DNA of 64,000 nucleotides from Metamycoplasma salivarium (GTDB lineage Bacteria; Bacillota_I; Bacilli_A; Mycoplasmatales; Metamycoplasmataceae), in NCBI RefSeq assembly GCF_900660445.2, contig NZ_LR214938.2, forward strand, positions 372,001 through 436,000, read 5' to 3'. A program made the position numbers and the translations under genes. The notes below the pieces were generated by a model that ran no database searches, had not been told where the DNA came from, and worked only from the letters and a program-made list of their open reading frames with translations. Positions 32,143-43,025 of the stretch are shown here, one piece after another. Each line of letters opens with the position of its first letter. Positions within the stretch are counted from its first letter, which is position 1.

Positions 32143-33858
32143 ATGAAAAAAAATAGAGTTAGGTCACTCCCATTACATACAATAAAAATAATTTTGCTGT
32201 CTATATTGATGGCTTTTCTTTTCATTATTTTTATTTGAATATTAATAATACGTGTTTCAAATCCGTTCAAAGTAAGCATCTATAACTATGAATCTTATTT
32301 AAGTAGAAGTGTTATTTCGAAGATTAAGACAGAATATTCATATCATACATTTAGTGAAATAAATGAATTTACTAAAGCTATAAATAATAATAAAGCAGTT
32401 GCAGGTGTTGGGTCGGATCATCAAATTGCACAACTTGTTATTGAAGGAAAAGTTAAAAAATTAAACTTAAATAAAGTTTTTGATTTGCCTAGCGAACTAA
32501 AAGATGATGAAAAAAATAATGATCCTAATAAAAGGTTTCTTTTAAAACAAAGAATTTATGAACTTTATGAACCTATTTTACGTAATCATCTAGATGCCTA
32601 TGAAGAAAAAATTTATGAATTAATTAAACAAATTAATCCTAAAAATGAAATTAAAAGATATCGAAATGGTAATTTAATAACACCATATCTATATTATGAA
32701 AATCAAGACACCAATTCAGGAAGAATATTAGGTTTTGAAGCAGATTCAAAAGAAGGAATAGATCATTTTTACCAATTTTTAATTCCTTATCTTTTGCAAG
32801 ACAAAGTTATTGCATATAATAAAAATCCTAAATATAGACCAAACATAAAAAATGTTGAAGAAATTGCAAGCAATTTGCAAGGTAAAACTAAGTGATTAGA
32901 AATTATTCAAACATTAGTGCAAAAACATAATTATTCATATACAAATTGAACTAATTCTTATTTAGATAATGCAATGATTGGTCAATTTTATGCAACTGAA
33001 GAAAATAAAGAAAACTTTATAAATCACAATAAAGTAAGTGAAATAACTGAAGATAATTACAAAAAAATATTTGATTATTTTTTAGAATTTGTACAAAAAT
33101 CAACTGGTTATAGTATTAAAGATACAAGGCATAATAAACTAACAACCGATGGTCTTGAACTTGTTAATGATATTATCGAACCAAAACCTTCAAAACCTGA
33201 CATTTCAATCATGTATAATGGCGATTCGTTAGATTCATATTATGCAAATGATAATTTTGCTAATTTGGAAGATCGTAAAGAAATTGATATTGTTAGACCA
33301 AAAAATAATTATTTGCTTTTAGATGCTTGAATGGTGTCAAACAATGTAAATGATCAACAAACTGATAAACTAATGAACTTTCTTAAAGAAAATGCTTTTA
33401 CTGGTTATAAATGAAAAGAAAAAGAATTTGAACAAGCTTACTTTAAAACAATTTATGAACAACTTATCAAAGATTTCCCTGAAAGAAAAGATGAATTTTT
33501 AGAAGCTTTATTTAAAAATAAAAATACTGATACACCAATTGATGTTGAAGACAATATTGAAAGTGAAAAATTTAAGAAAATTTATGATGAATTTAGAGAC
33601 GTTTTTTCAGAAAATTTTGGATTTAATCATGCTATTGACAATTTCAATGCAGTAAACTACACACCTCCTTATTTTGAAATGAATAAATTTATTAAAAAAT
33701 ACTATTTTAGAAAAGAAGGTTTTGAAGAAGATAAAAAGGCAAATGAAATTTTTGAAATATCTAATAAAAATGGTGTTATTCATCAAATTTACCAACCCAT
33801 TAATTTAAAATTAAGAACAGCAATTATAGATTATTACTACAACAAAACAAAATCATAA
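32143..33858 (+). CDS. potD: Polyamine ABC transporter substrate-binding protein (PotD-like), first copy
   Basis: A 571-residue membrane-anchored binding protein. One N-terminal helix (residues 14-39) has no lipobox Cys, so it is an uncleaved anchor rather than a lipoprotein. The binding domain starts with [10 protein letters not shown]. It has Ala-Val-Ala-Gly-Val-Gly-Ser-Asp; a [10 protein letters not shown] segment; and [11 protein letters not shown], which corresponds to the ligand-contact strand of PotD. It is about 200 residues longer than E. coli PotD because of inserted Lys/Asn-rich segments, a mycoplasma trait. It belongs to potD-potA-potB-potC-potD2 and is the more complete paralogue of 36955-38526. 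Confidence 0.82.
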
Positions 33859-33868
33859 AGGAGAAAAA

Positions 33869-35251
33869 ATGGAAAGAAAGAAAATTGTAAATCAAGAAAC
33901 AGCGCCCATTATTGAGCTTGTAGACATAGTTAAAGAATTTGAAGATAAAACAGTTTTAGATAATGTTAATTTAAAAATAAATAGAGGTGAATTTGTTACT
34001 TTGTTAGGTCCTTCGGGTTCTGGAAAAACTACCATTTTAAGAATAATTGGAGGATTTGAGTGAGTTACTCGTGGTGAAGTTAAATTTAATGGTAAAGATA
34101 TTAAAGATTTAGAACCATACAAGAGAAATGTTTCTACTATTTTTCAAGACTATGCTCTTTTTCCACACCTAAATGTAGAAAATAACATTAAATATGGGCT
34201 TAGATTAAAAAGACTTCCACGTGAAAATATAAATAAACAATTTGAAGTTAGATTAAAGGCTAAACAAAATCTTTGAAATAAAAAAGCAACACAAGAAATG
34301 AAAAAACTTGATAAATTAATGTTGCAATATGAAAATCAAATTAAAAAGAATAATGCTGCAAAAAATCAAACAGAAAAACTGCAAGCAAAAAGTGATAGGT
34401 TGCAAGCAATTATCGACAATATGGATTTTAAATATTCTTATTGAGAAAATTATTCTGATTTAAAAACAGAATCATATGAAAAAGCTCACTTGACTCGTCC
34501 AATAACCAACAAAGAAATGGATGTTGAAGTTAAAAATATTATGGAATTAGTTGGACTTTCTGGAAATGAAAAGAAAAATGTTAATTCCTTGTCTGGTGGG
34601 ATGAAACAACGTGTCGCCTTAGCACGTTCTTTAGTTATTGAACCAGAAATTTTACTACTTGATGAACCTTTGAGTGCGCTTGATGCTAAGATTCGTGAAA
34701 GAATGCAACGCTTTTTAAGAGAAATTCAACAACAATTAAAACTAACATTTATTTTTGTTACACATGATAGAAATGAAGCATTACAATTAAGCGACAAAAT
34801 TGCTGTTATCCGTGATGGTCGTGTTGAGCAGTTTTGTGATCCAAAACAACTTTATGATTATCCTAAAAACAAGTGAGTTGCCAATTTTATTGGTGATTCG
34901 AACTTTTTTGATGCTACTTTCCTTAAAGAGGGAAAAGTTAAATTTCTAAACAAAACATTTGACACTATTCACACAGAATTTGCAGTCAATGAAATAGTTG
35001 ATGCTCTAATTCGCCCTGAAGATATTAATGTTACTAAATACGCATCAAAAGCTAAACTATCAGGAATTATTACAAAAGCAACTTATAGAGGAAGCTACTA
35101 TAACTACGAAATAGATGTAAAAGGCACAAATGTTCTAATTGAAACTCCAAACAAATATGAAGAGGGAACACAAATCCATTTAGATTGAGATATTGATGCT
35201 ATTCATTTGATGAAAAAAGAAAAAGAGGAGGTTTCAAATGATGGCATCTAA
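33869..35251 (+). CDS. potA: Polyamine ABC transporter ATP-binding protein
   Basis: A 460-residue ATPase energising spermidine/putrescine uptake. Walker A Gly-Pro-Ser-Gly-Ser-Gly-Lys-Thr lies near 47-54, Q-loop Phe-Gln-Asp-Tyr-Ala-Leu-Phe-Pro-His, signature Leu-Ser-Gly-Gly-Met-Lys-Gln near 241, Walker B Leu-Leu-Leu-Asp-Glu-Pro and switch His in Val-Thr-His-Asp. A C-terminal TOBE-like domain has Ile-Arg-Pro-Glu-Asp-Ile. Between Q-loop and signature, about 90 extra Lys/Gln-rich residues form a predicted coiled coil (roughly 120-212). This insertion is a mycoplasma PotA feature absent from E. coli PotA. Its 3' end overlaps potB by 14 bases. The ribosome-binding site AAAGGAG follows the potD stop. 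Confidence 0.93.
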
Positions 35252-36110
35252 GTTAAATAAAATGAATCTTTCATCTCCTAAAAAGAGAATTATTGAAAGC
35301 AATTCAAAGTGAAAAATTTCTTTAATTACTCCATATATTATTTTTGCAACAATTTTTATTATCTTACCGATGATATTAATATTTTATTATGCATTTAAAC
35401 CATTAAATGGACAAACACATTTAGAAAATTGAGAAATTATTGGTAAAAAGCAAACATGAAATATAATGTTTAGGTCTTTATGAACTGGCCTGCTCGCTGC
35501 AACGTTTGCATTTTTTATAGGTTTTCCTTATGCTTATATTTTGACAAAAACAAATGCAACATTTAAAATCTTGGGTCTCTCATTAGCAATAAGCCCATTA
35601 GCTATTTTTACAATCTCAAAAGCACTAGCTATTAGGGGTTTATTTTCTGCAATATTTGATGAAAATAGTTTAAATAATTATGCATTTATGATTTTTGGAA
35701 TGGTTTATTTATATTTACCTTTTATGATTATTCCAATTTATCAAATTCTAAAAGATATGCCCAAGAATATCATTGAGGCAAGTCAAGATTTAGGATATTC
35801 TAAGTTTAAAACTGCATTAAAAGTTATTATTCCTTATTGCTATAAAGGCATATTAAGTGGATTTGGAATTATTTTAATGATGTCGTCAACATCTATTATT
35901 ATTTCAGATAAATTATTGCCAAATGGTAGTCAAAAACAACTAATTGGTAACTTAATTAATCAATTTGCAAATACAGTAAATCCTTTTGATTTAGCATCTG
36001 CATCAACCTTAGTTATTATTACAATGGTGTTGTTATTATCACTATATGGATTAATTTATGGTATTCCTTATTTAATAAGTAAATATAAACAAGGAGGTTC
36101 ATATGAATAA
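35238..36110 (+). CDS. potB: Polyamine ABC transporter permease
   Basis: A 290-residue inner-membrane permease with six hydrophobic segments and the EAA loop Ile-Ile-Glu-Ala-Ser-Gln-Asp-Leu-Gly-Tyr-Ser, which docks to PotA. A hydrophilic N-terminus of about 25 residues precedes the first helix, which ends near Pro-Met-Ile-Leu-Ile-Phe-Tyr-Tyr-Ala-Phe, typical of PotB. AAAGAGGAGG lies before the tandem ATG-ATG start, inside the end of potA. It overlaps potC by eight bases. Many Trp are UGA. Confidence 0.9.
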
Positions 36111-36945
36111 ATTTAAGTCTTTTTTAAGATATTCTTACATAATAGTAATTTTATTATTACTTTATATCCCAATATTTTTTGGACTAATTTATAGTTTTAA
36201 TGAGCCTTCTGCTAAAGGAGTTTTTTCAGTAACAACTTGAAATAGAACTTCATGATCTGCTTACAAAGAACTTTTTTCAAAATCACATAGCTTAGCATTT
36301 GTAAATTCATTTTTATTAGGATTTACTACATCAATTATTGTTATAGTTCTATCTTTAATTACAGTTTTTGCTTTATGAAGACAAAAAAATAGAACTATTA
36401 GAACATTCGTTCAAGGTACCTCAAATATTCCACTAATAAATCCTGATGTTATTACCGGGCTTACACTTGCAATTGTTTTAAACTTAATTTTCATTGGAAC
36501 TCTAAAAGCAACAAACGAAGGTTTTTTTAGAGCAATAATTGCTCATAGTGTTATGTGTTTACCTTATGGTATTTTAATAATGTTGCCTAAAAGTGACAAG
36601 TTTTCAAAAAACATATTTGAAGCAAGTCAAGATTTAGGATATTCTAAATTTAAAACTTGATTTAAAACATATTTCACATATATGCTAGGAACAATTGGAT
36701 TTACTTTCGTTATTACAATGACACTATCGTTTGATGACTTTATCATCACTAGAATTGTTTCAAACACTGAAACTTTAGGAACACAACTATATGAAGGACA
36801 ATTTCAAGCATGATCACTTGCAATTGGTGCAATTTCCTTAATTATAGTTATCTTTGGAAACACAATTTATGCTGCTTACAAAACTGGGCAAAATGCAAGA
36901 AACAAAAAATTATCAATGGCTAAAATAAATAGCAAAGTAAAGTAG
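36103..36945 (+). CDS. potC: Polyamine ABC transporter permease
   Basis: A 280-residue second permease. It has six membrane segments, Pro-Ile-Phe-Phe-Gly-Leu-Ile-Tyr-Ser-Phe-Asn in helix 1, and the EAA loop Ile-Phe-Glu-Ala-Ser-Gln-Asp-Leu-Gly-Tyr-Ser, nearly identical to that of PotB. The later Thr-Met-Thr-Leu-Ser-Phe-Asp-Asp-Phe-Ile-Ile-Thr segment is a PotC signature. AAGGAGG stands seven bases before the ATG. It heterodimerises with PotB to form the channel. Confidence 0.9.
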
Positions 36946-36954
36946 GTTTATGAA

Positions 36955-38526
36955 TTGAGAAATAAGAGTTTTAAGGCATTACTTTGAGTGATTATACTTG
37001 CAACAATATTACTTGGTTTCATAGTTTTTTTCATAATAAAATGCACTGTTGGGTATAGACCGAGTATTTACAATTATGAATCATATCTTGCTCCTAAAAT
37101 AATAAACAACATTAAAAAGCACTATAACTACAAAGAATTTAAAGAAATAAATGAATTTTCTCAAGCATTATATGCTGAAAAAGCTATTGCAGGTATAGGT
37201 AGTGATTTTCAGGCTGCTCAATTAATAATTGACAACAAAATAAAGAAAATAAATTTTGAACAAATTTATGGCAAAAATAGTAATGATTGAAATGTCCGCA
37301 AAAACCTATATCGAAATGATATGGTTAGGCATATTGAAAAATTTGATAAAGCAATTTATGACACAATAAAAAAAGGGCTAACTAATAATAAATTTGCAAA
37401 AATTTTAAATAATCATGAATATGATGTTGATGGTGATTTAAAGCCTGACCATTTTTATGAATATATACTTCCTTATTATTCACAAGATAAAGGAATTGCA
37501 TATAACATTGACACAAGTTATAGACAACATATTAACCCGAATGGATTAAATTCAAAATTTAATAGTGGATATTTTAGTTTCCAACAAATTTTTGAAATTT
37601 TAAAAGAACATAATTATCAAAGATTTGGTTGAACAAATGCTTATTATGATAATTTAATGATTGGCTCAATCTTTGCAAACAAAAATCCATTTAATGTTTT
37701 TGATAGTTCAAATTACAAAGAAGCAATAGACAATTTCGTTAAGTTTGTTGAAGAAATTGGTGGCCATTCGATAAAAGATACTGAATATAATTTCTTTAGT
37801 GGTGACGGACTTGAACTTTTAAATCATTTAATAGAGTCTAAAGAAAAAAGAAGTGATGCAGCCGTTTTATATAATGGAGATGCATTAGATGCATATTACT
37901 CTAAGGATAATTTTTCTTCTACAAAAGAGGGGAAAATTGGATTTGTAAGACCTAAGGATAATTATTTATTAATGGACTGTTGAGTTCTTTCAAAGACTTT
38001 AAATTCCTCACAAACATCTTCAATATTAGATGTATTAGCAAAAAATATTTATATGTCAAATGATATAAATAATTTGCACAATGAAAATAAATATATTAAA
38101 GACATATTTTCTTTTCTATCTAACAAATTGACTGAAAAAACTATTAAAGAAGAAATTGAAAAAAATGTTTTTACACCGAACAAAATTGAAGAATTTGTTT
38201 CAATTGTTAAAAACGCTGATTATTCAAAAATTGAAAGTATTTTGAACTACCATAATGGTAATATGTTTGATGATCTATTCAAAGAATATTTTGAAGAAAC
38301 AAATCTTGGAGAAATTAGCAATTTTGATTATGTTTCTTACACTCCAGTTGATAAATTAACATACGAATTTATTAAAAAATGATATTTTAAAAATGATCCA
38401 TATGCTTTACAAATTTATGAACAACCTGAAAGCAATGGAAATTATAATGTTGAGCATTATCCTATTGTAAATTCAAATTTAAGAACAAAAATTGCATCTT
38501 ATTATTTTGAAAAGACTAAGTCTTAG
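36955..38526 (+). CDS. potD: Polyamine transporter substrate-binding protein (PotD-like), second copy
   Basis: A 523-residue paralogue of the 32143 gene. It is aligned by Ser-Ile-Tyr-Asn-Tyr-Glu-Ser-Tyr-Leu, Ala-Ile-Ala-Gly-Ile-Gly-Ser-Asp, His-Ser-Ile-Lys-Asp-Thr, Leu-Tyr-Asn-Gly-Asp-Ala-Leu-Asp-Ala-Tyr-Tyr and Pro-Lys-Asp-Asn-Tyr-Leu-Leu-Met-Asp-Cys-Trp, the same ligand-contact region. An N-terminal helix anchors it; a Cys follows the helix but without a proper lipobox. The start is uncertain: TTG at 36955 gives a basic segment before the helix, whereas GTG at 36988 would remove it. An overlapping ATG at 36950 is out of frame. Two binding proteins flanking one permease/ATPase set suggests two ligands or two affinities. 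Confidence 0.78.
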
Positions 38527-38548
38527 CTAATTTATATAAGATGGCTTT

Positions 38549-38785
38549 TTATTTTTTTCAAATATAAAAAGTGTAGTTATTTAATTCATAATCATATTTA
38601 TAAGAATTTTCATTAAGTAATTGTTCTACTAATAAAATCAAAGCTCCTGTGCCTCTACCACAAACAATTACAAGTTCATCTTCGTAATCATAACTATCAA
38701 AATCATAAAATTTGTTTAATACCATAGAAGTTGCTTTGTTTATATTAGCACCATGTAAATCAAGTTTATTATTAAATCAACGCAT
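38549..38785 (-). CDS. Smr domain protein
   Basis: A 78-residue protein consisting almost only of an Smr (MutS2 C-terminal) domain. Leu-Asp-Leu-His-Gly begins near residue 8, followed by Ala-x-x-x-Val-Leu-Asn-Lys-Phe. Leu-Val-Ile-Val-Cys-Gly-Arg-Gly-Thr-Gly-Ala-Leu lies near 45, where the family usually has His-Gly-x-Gly-x-Gly; Cys replaces His. Smr domains are nicking nucleases on nucleic acid, and in MutS2 act on collided ribosomes. The ATG is one base after the mutM stop, so they are coupled. The missing His makes catalytic activity uncertain. Confidence 0.75.
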
Positions 38786-38786
38786 A

Positions 38787-39614
38787 TTATTTGCTCTCTT
38801 TTTGACATGTTGGACAAAAATATGTCCCTCTTTTATTTACAAAAATTTTCTTAATAGGTGTTTTGCAAATTTTGCAGTACTTGATTTTGTCATTATGTAT
38901 CATTAGATAATCTTGATAGCTCCCTATCACATTATTCAAACTTTTAAAACTATGGATGGTTGTCCCTCCATTTTTATATGACTTGTCAAGTATTTCAATA
39001 GCTGCATTTAATATTAACTTAACTTGTTCTAAGCTAAGCTTGTTTGATGGCATTAAAGGATTAATTTTTGTTTTAAAAAGTATTTCATCTGCATAAATAT
39101 TTCCAATTCCAGACATAATACTTTGATCTAATAATTTAGTTTTAATAGCGGTTTTTGATTTTTGAAATTTGTTAAAAACATCTTTTGGGTCAACATCTTT
39201 AGGTTCTAAAGCAATATTTACATAAGGCTGAGGTAAGCTTTTAGTTAAATCACATCTAATATGAAATGTTCCAAAAAGTCTACTATCATGATAATCTAAT
39301 TCAGTATTATCAATAAAAATGAATCTGACTACTAAATTTCTTATGCTAATCTTACCATCATTAACAATACTATACTTACCTTCCATTCTTAAATGTGAAT
39401 ATAAATAGGTATTATCTGATAAATTAAAAATGATTAATTTTCCTCTTTGTGTAATTGATTTAATAGTTTTTCCAATTAAATTTCGAATAAAAAAAGAAGG
39501 ATCGAATTCCTTAAACAATTTTTCTTTATAAATGATGATATCTTTTATAGTTTTGTTAGTAACATACTCATTAAGTTTGCTAACAACAACTTTGACTTCA
39601 GGTAATTCAGGCAT
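38787..39614 (-). CDS. mutM: Formamidopyrimidine-DNA glycosylase
   Basis: A 275-residue bifunctional glycosylase/lyase removing 8-oxoguanine and formamidopyrimidines. It begins Met-Pro-Glu-Leu-Pro-Glu-Val, whose Pro2 and Glu3 are catalytic. It has Ser-His-Leu-Arg-Met-Glu-Gly-Lys, Asp-Ser-Arg-Leu-Phe-Gly, the helix-two-turn-helix Ser-Gly-Ile-Gly-Asn-Ile-Tyr-Ala-Asp-Glu-Ile, and a C-terminal zinc finger with two Cys-x-x-Cys pairs (Tyr-Cys-Lys-Ile-Cys and Phe-Cys-Pro-Thr-Cys). Length is standard. The Smr protein follows one base after the stop. Confidence 0.95.
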   Translation of the reverse strand: MPELPEVKVVVSKLNEYVTNKTIKDIIIYKEKLFKEFDPSFFIRNLIGKTIKSITQRGKLIIFNLSDNTYLYSHLRMEGKYSIVNDGKISIRNLVVRFIFIDNTELDYHDSRLFGTFHIRCDLTKSLPQPYVNIALEPKDVDPKDVFNKFQKSKTAIKTKLLDQSIMSGIGNIYADEILFKTKINPLMPSNKLSLEQVKLILNAAIEILDKSYKNGGTTIHSFKSLNNVIGSYQDYLMIHNDKIKYCKICKTPIKKIFVNKRGTYFCPTCQKESK

Positions 39615-39661
39615 GATTAGTAATTATACATAAATAATGATATGTTATTGACTCAAAATGC

Positions 39662-39667
39662 TACAAT
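39662..39667 (+). promoter_or_regulatory. -10 element, probably leaderless transcript
   Basis: TACAAT ends seven bases before the ATG at 39675; no Shine-Dalgarno sequence is visible. Confidence 0.45.
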
Positions 39668-39674
39668 AAAGTAG

Positions 39675-40148
39675 ATGAAAAATAGTAAATTTGATAATCT
39701 AATAATTTCAACCACTGACACGGTGCTTGGACTTGGTGGAAGAGTGTCAGAAGATACAAAAAAATTAATTTTTGAAATTAAAAAGAGAGATCCTAATAAA
39801 AAATTGATTATTCTTGTTGCATCAATTGAACAAGCTAGAAAATTTAGCGAATGAAATCAAAAAGCGGAAGAATTAGCAAAAAAATATTGACCTGGTGCAA
39901 CGACAATCGTAGTTAACAATCAAGGTTTTAGAATGCCAAATCAATTAAAATTATTAGAATATTTAGAGTATAACGGGCCAATTTATATGACAAGTTGTAA
40001 CATTTCAAATGAGCCTGTTTGTGATAGTATTGAAAAAGCTAAAAAGATATTCCCAGAAATTAAAAATGTATATAACTTTGGAAAAATGTCTCAAAAACCT
40101 AGCAAAATAATAAGAGCTGAGGATAATAAAATTTTAAGAGAAGGATAA
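39675..40148 (+). CDS. Sua5/YrdC/TsaC family protein (threonylcarbamoyl-AMP synthase-like)
   Basis: A 157-residue YrdC-fold protein. Family features are Thr-Thr-Asp-Thr-Val-Leu-Gly-Leu-Gly near residue 14 (usual Pro-Thr-Asp-Thr-Tyr-Gly-Leu), Ile-Lys-Lys-Arg-Asp near 37, Tyr-Trp-Pro-Gly-Ala-Thr-Thr near 71, and Thr-Ser-Cys-Asn-Ile-Ser in the C-terminal half (usual Thr-Ser-Ala-Asn). The enzyme makes the activated intermediate for t6A37 in tRNAs reading ANN codons. It is shorter than typical TsaC (about 190), and the substrate Tyr is Leu, but Mollicutes versions are often reduced. It is followed by rpiB after four bases. Confidence 0.8.
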
Positions 40149-40152
40149 AAAT

Positions 40153-40611
40153 ATGAAAAAGACTGTTTATTTAACAAGTGATCATGCTGGTTATGATACA
40201 AAAATTGAAATTGCAAAAATATTAGAAAATGAAGGTTATAAAGTTGTGATCGAAGGAGCAACCAATGCAGAAACTAAGACTTCATATGCCGAAATAGGAA
40301 TTCAATTTGCAAAACAATATATAGCAGATAAAGAGAAAAATAAACATTTATATGTCGCATTATGTGGTTCAGGTATTGGAATTAGCATTGCATTAAATCG
40401 TTTCAAAACAATTATATGTGCAAGAGTAACTAGCGAAGAAGAAGCAAGGCTTGCAAAGTTACATAACAATGCAAATATTTTGTGTTTTGGTGGAAGATTA
40501 ATTAATGCTAAAGATGCAGTAAAAATGTTTCATATTTGAGAAACTACTGAATATGAAGGTGGCAGACACGATTCGCGTATTGAAACATTAAATACAGTCG
40601 GTGAAAATTAA
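40153..40611 (+). CDS. rpiB: Ribose-5-phosphate isomerase B
   Basis: A 152-residue RpiB/LacAB-type isomerase interconverting ribose 5-phosphate and ribulose 5-phosphate. It has Ser-Asp-His-Ala-Gly-Tyr near residue 10 (family Asp-His-Ala/Gly-Gly), Ala-Leu-Cys-Gly-Ser-Gly-Ile-Gly-Ile with the active-site Cys near residue 74, Ala-Lys-Leu-His-Asn-Asn-Ala-Asn (family His-Asn-Asp-Ala-Asn) and Arg-His-x-Ser-Arg-Ile near the end. It links to pentose phosphate metabolism for nucleotide salvage. It is last in a two-gene unit with the Sua5-like gene and is closed by a terminator overlapping its stop. Confidence 0.92.
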
Positions 40612-40638
40612 AAGTAGGACACCCTACTTTTAATTTTT
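40610..40638. terminator. Bidirectional terminator between rpiB and YitT gene 1
   Basis: AAAGTAGG (40611-40618) pairs with CCTACTTT (40623-40630), with A/T runs on each side. It serves both convergent genes. Confidence 0.8.
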
Positions 40639-41788
40639 AATCAACTTTCGAAGTATCAAACTTTCCAATAATGCGAGAAATTGTTGAAATAGTAATTCAA
40701 GCATCATGGTCAATTTTCAAAATTTCGTTTTTAATATGATTTTGTTCTAGATACAATGCAAGAGTTTCAATTTTTACTGTTCCTTGATTGTTGTATCCAC
40801 TTGTAACAGTTGAATAATTATATCCATGTCAATAATTAATAGCTTTTAAATGAGCAATAATAAGTTCAGCTTTTTTGGTATAAATTGTAATTTTAATCTT
40901 GCGATATTTTGGATAAATAACTTCAAGAAAACCATTGTAAACAAAGATATATAAAACTGTAGAAATAGTTCTTACTAAGAAAGCTCCAGGATTTCATGAT
41001 TTTTTTTCATTTACACCAAAGAATTCTAAAAGGCCAATTAAAACAATTGAAACTGCAGCAAATATTAAGGCAACAATTGTGGAAATAAATCCAATACTTT
41101 GCTTTTTAACACGTGATACATAATAAACAATAATGTCGCTTCCAGCAGTAGAACCTGAATTTTTTCATGCAATTCCAGCAGCAGCACCAGCACAAACAGC
41201 ACCAATTAATGAATAAATTATTATAGGTCACGTAGGATTTGAAAAACCTGAAGGAGTAGGAGTAAAGTTTTTATACACACCATAAACATTTCATGGAATT
41301 AACTTATAAGTTGCACCTTTTGTTCAATTTACATAATAAATTGAAATATTATCAAACATATCCCCAACGGGTTTAATTAATAAAAGACTTTGTATTAAAA
41401 CTTGAAACAATAATCAATACATTGTCAGAATCATAAAAATCCGTGGATTTTTCTTTCAAAATGCAATCATAAAAGGTAAATTTAATGCTAAATAAATATA
41501 TGCAAAATAAGGTGCAGTTTGACTAACAGTATATGTTAATCCTTGTGCCAAAGCAGAAACACCTGAAGCAACAGTTGCTGCTTTTGCTAAAAAAGTTGCA
41601 ACCCCAATGTTATATAAAAGTGCAGATAGAAAGATAAAAGCAACTTTTTTTGGAAATTTCTTTCAAACATTAAAAAAATTAACCTTAAAAGGATTTAAAT
41701 CAAAGGCAACTTTTGGTTGTTTAAATTTTTTCTTTGAAACAACATCTTCTTGTTGTTTTTCATCTTGTTTTTGAAAGTCTTCTTGCAT
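40637..41788 (-). CDS. YitT family membrane protein, copy 1
   Basis: A 383-residue DUF161/YitT protein. A hydrophilic Gln/Lys-rich N-terminus of about 45 residues is followed by five or six membrane helices. Gly-Ser-Thr-Ala-Gly-Ser-Asp-Ile-Ile-Val sits in the middle (the YitT signature is Gly-Ser-Thr-Gly-Gly-Thr-Asp). A cytoplasmic DUF2179-like domain lies at about 290-383 with Lys-Lys-Ala-Glu-Leu-Ile and a closing Asp-Thr-Ser-Lys-Val-Asp. The central loop is longer than in Bacillus YitT. Transport function is suspected in the family but not established. A terminator lies between it and copy 2, and AGGAATTATAT precedes the ATG. Confidence 0.8.
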
Positions 41789-41841
41789 ATATAATTCCTA
41801 ATTTTCATGTATATATTAACACAAATCTAAAATTTGACAAT

Positions 41842-41875
41842 TAAAAATTAGATAGATAACTTTTAACCTATCTAA
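41842..41875 (-). terminator. Rho-independent terminator between the two YitT genes
   Basis: On the minus strand TTAGATAG (41868-41875) pairs with CTATCTAA (41848-41855) across a twelve-base loop, then five T. It would end the transcript from dnaB and YitT copy 2. Confidence 0.75.
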
Positions 41876-41906
41876 TTATAATCAATGTTTAAAAAAGTAA
41901 GGTACT

Positions 41907-43025
41907 TTAATCGACTGATGAGGTGTCAAATTCACCATTTAAATCATGAATATTTGATGTACAAATTCAGGCTTTAGAATCAACTTTTTTGACCTCTTCA
42001 AAAAGTCAATCTTTTTCTAAATATAAGGCAATTGTTTCAATTTTTGCAAATTCATTATGGAAATATCCACTAATTCCATAAAAAATATTATATGAGTGAA
42101 TATATCCAATTTTCTTAAAGTGTTCACAAACTCAATCAACTTTTGAAGTATAAATTTCAACCTTAACTTTTTTGTATTTTGGATAGAATTTATTAACAAT
42201 CACAGTAAATAAAATTAAATAAATTACTGTTCCCATAATTCTCATAATGAATTGTTCACCACGTCAAGGGTGTTTTGCAACCATTCCTGCCGCTTCTAAA
42301 GAACCAATAATTATTGTTGAGAATGATGAAAAACATATAGCGACAATTAAAAAAACATTCCCAACAGGTTTTTTAGTTTTGTAAGCAATATAGTTTGAGA
42401 TAACAGATGTACCTCCTATTGATCCTCTTTGTCTTCATGCAATAACTGAGGCAAATCCTTCACAAATACCCCCAAGTGAGGCATATACCAATATGGGTCA
42501 TGTTTCTTTATTTCAAACAGGGCCAAACATACGATCTTCTCTACCAAATGGGTCTCAATATGAATTGTTACCATAAGGTTTATAAATGGTTAAATAATTA
42601 TCAATAAACTTAACAATTGGACTATTGTTATTGTAATTAATAAAAATCAATTGAACTAGTATCTGGAATAACATTCAATAATACGTTAAGACCATAAACA
42701 TTCGCGGATTTTTTCGTCAAAAAATAAACATTAATGGTAAATTAACCAAAACATAAAATATCCCATAGAAATGTTCAGTGGTTGGTGCTAAAAATGTAAT
42801 AATTTGAGCGAATGATGAGGTGCCGGATGCGATAGTAGCTGCTTTTTTTAAAAATACTGCAATGGCAATATTGTATAAAAACGCACTAACAAACATCCAT
42901 AAAACTTTTTTAGGATATTTTTTTCATATATTAAGTAGATTAACTTTATTTGGATTTAATGTTGCAGTAAGCTCTAGATTTTTTTGTTTTCTTTTTTGTT
43001 TTTTAATGTCTTTGTTTTCTTGCAT
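41907..43025 (-). CDS. YitT family membrane protein, copy 2
   Basis: A 372-residue paralogue of copy 1. It shares the Lys/Gln-rich N-terminus, Asn-Pro-x-Lys-Val-Asn, Trp-Lys-Lys-(Phe/Tyr)-Pro-Lys-Lys-Val, Trp-(Lys/Arg)-Lys-Asn-Pro-Arg, and a Gly-Ser-x-(Gly/Ala)-Gly-(Thr/Ser) signature, and ends in Asp-Thr-Ser-Ser-Val-Asp. The DUF2179-like cytoplasmic domain is at about 275-372. The ATG directly abuts the dnaB stop codon (TAG-ATG), with AGGAGAGA inside dnaB as ribosome-binding site. It is thus the distal gene of the gdpP-rplI-dnaB operon. The two copies probably form a heteromeric or alternative pair. Confidence 0.8.

Noticed and set aside
38500-38530. Palindromic AAGACTAAGTCTT at the end of the second potD as a terminator
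   Set aside because: The loop is essentially absent and no T-run follows directly; it lies in coding sequence.
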